From Spongiivirga citrea (GTDB lineage: Bacteria > Bacteroidota > Bacteroidia > Flavobacteriales > Flavobacteriaceae), in NCBI RefSeq assembly GCF_010671565.1, contig NZ_JAABOQ010000001.1, positions 496,001-560,000 on the forward strand: a stretch of 64,000 bases of DNA, given 5' to 3'. Shown here piece by piece: positions 63,913 to 64,000 of the stretch. Under the pieces are notes generated by a model that saw only the letters and a list, made by a program, of their open reading frames with translations, searched no databases and had not been told where the DNA came from. Within the stretch, counting starts at the first letter, position 1; every line of letters starts with the position of its first letter. Made by a program: the position numbers and the translations under genes.

Positions 63913-64000
63913 AAGTATTTTACAACAATATGTCCCATTAAAAGCTTTGTCAAAATTTTTAAAATAACTTAAGGCTTTCATCCTTTTTACCCCTCTCTTA

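Overview
This window is a stretch of chromosome from a low-GC marine-type Flavobacteriaceae (Bacteroidota). The evidence is the gene families (DUF368 pair, DUF349, DUF5606, DUF2795, DUF3276, DUF1573, DUF4199, a long NusB, a SecA without the C-terminal zinc finger), many exported proteins whose signal peptide ends in AQ or SQ, and promoters of the Bacteroidota type (TTTG, 19 bases, TAnnTTTG). The genus cannot be fixed from the sequence. No rRNA, tRNA, CRISPR array, insertion sequence or prophage is visible.

Layout. 1-5237: end of a class III aminotransferase, a TPR protein, two tandem DUF368 polyprenyl-phosphate translocase-like genes and aroE. 5373-13620: DUF349 protein, then mazG, DUF5606, def and ruvX on the minus strand, then dapD, a glycosyltransferase, a methyltransferase-like remnant, two very small membrane proteins, cobalamin adenosyltransferase and a DUF2795 protein. 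13724-22053: secA, a membrane protein, a large exported M14 metallopeptidase and an exported amidohydrolase. 22094-30920: two ECF sigma modules. One (sigma, membrane protein, M23 peptidase) faces a DUF6249 membrane protein across a symmetric pair of ECF-type promoters. The other (sigma, membrane protein, exported DUF4097-like protein) ends in a gene broken by a one-base frameshift. msrA, a VanX-type dipeptidase and an unfamiliar 401-residue cysteine-containing protein lie between them. 31045-41099: galM, DUF2911, meaB, PAP2 phosphatase, MATE pump, a CapK-like ligase, M28 peptidase and PPK2. 41308-51964: yidC, pyrG, a haem-binding protein, a FecA-like TonB receptor with a clear promoter and operator-like palindrome, an HMG-CoA lyase, LysE exporter, pyrD and pepT. 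52282-62214: yajC, DUF1573, nusB, leucine dehydrogenase, an ABC exporter, DUF3276, a second M14 peptidase, a peroxiredoxin-like protein and a GNAT acetyltransferase. 62281-64000: an accessory-looking end with an MrcB_N-HNH putative modification-dependent nuclease and a protein whose two ends look like a circularly permuted acyl carrier protein.

Most of the window is core metabolism, envelope biogenesis and protein export. Envelope themes recur: SecA, YajC and YidC for export and insertion, DUF368 for lipid carrier recycling, M23 and VanX-like peptidases for peptidoglycan, and two membrane-coupled sigma factors. Intergenic gaps carry several small repeat families: heptad AACTCNN repeats at three loci, a repeat with conserved arms and a swapped hairpin at two loci, and a decamer repeat. 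The most interesting points are the mirror-image ECF promoters at 24898-24972, the split ACP fold at 63319-63912, the frameshift near 29000, the structured gaps at 41113-41287 and 51965-52281, and the unrecognised protein at 26915-28120.
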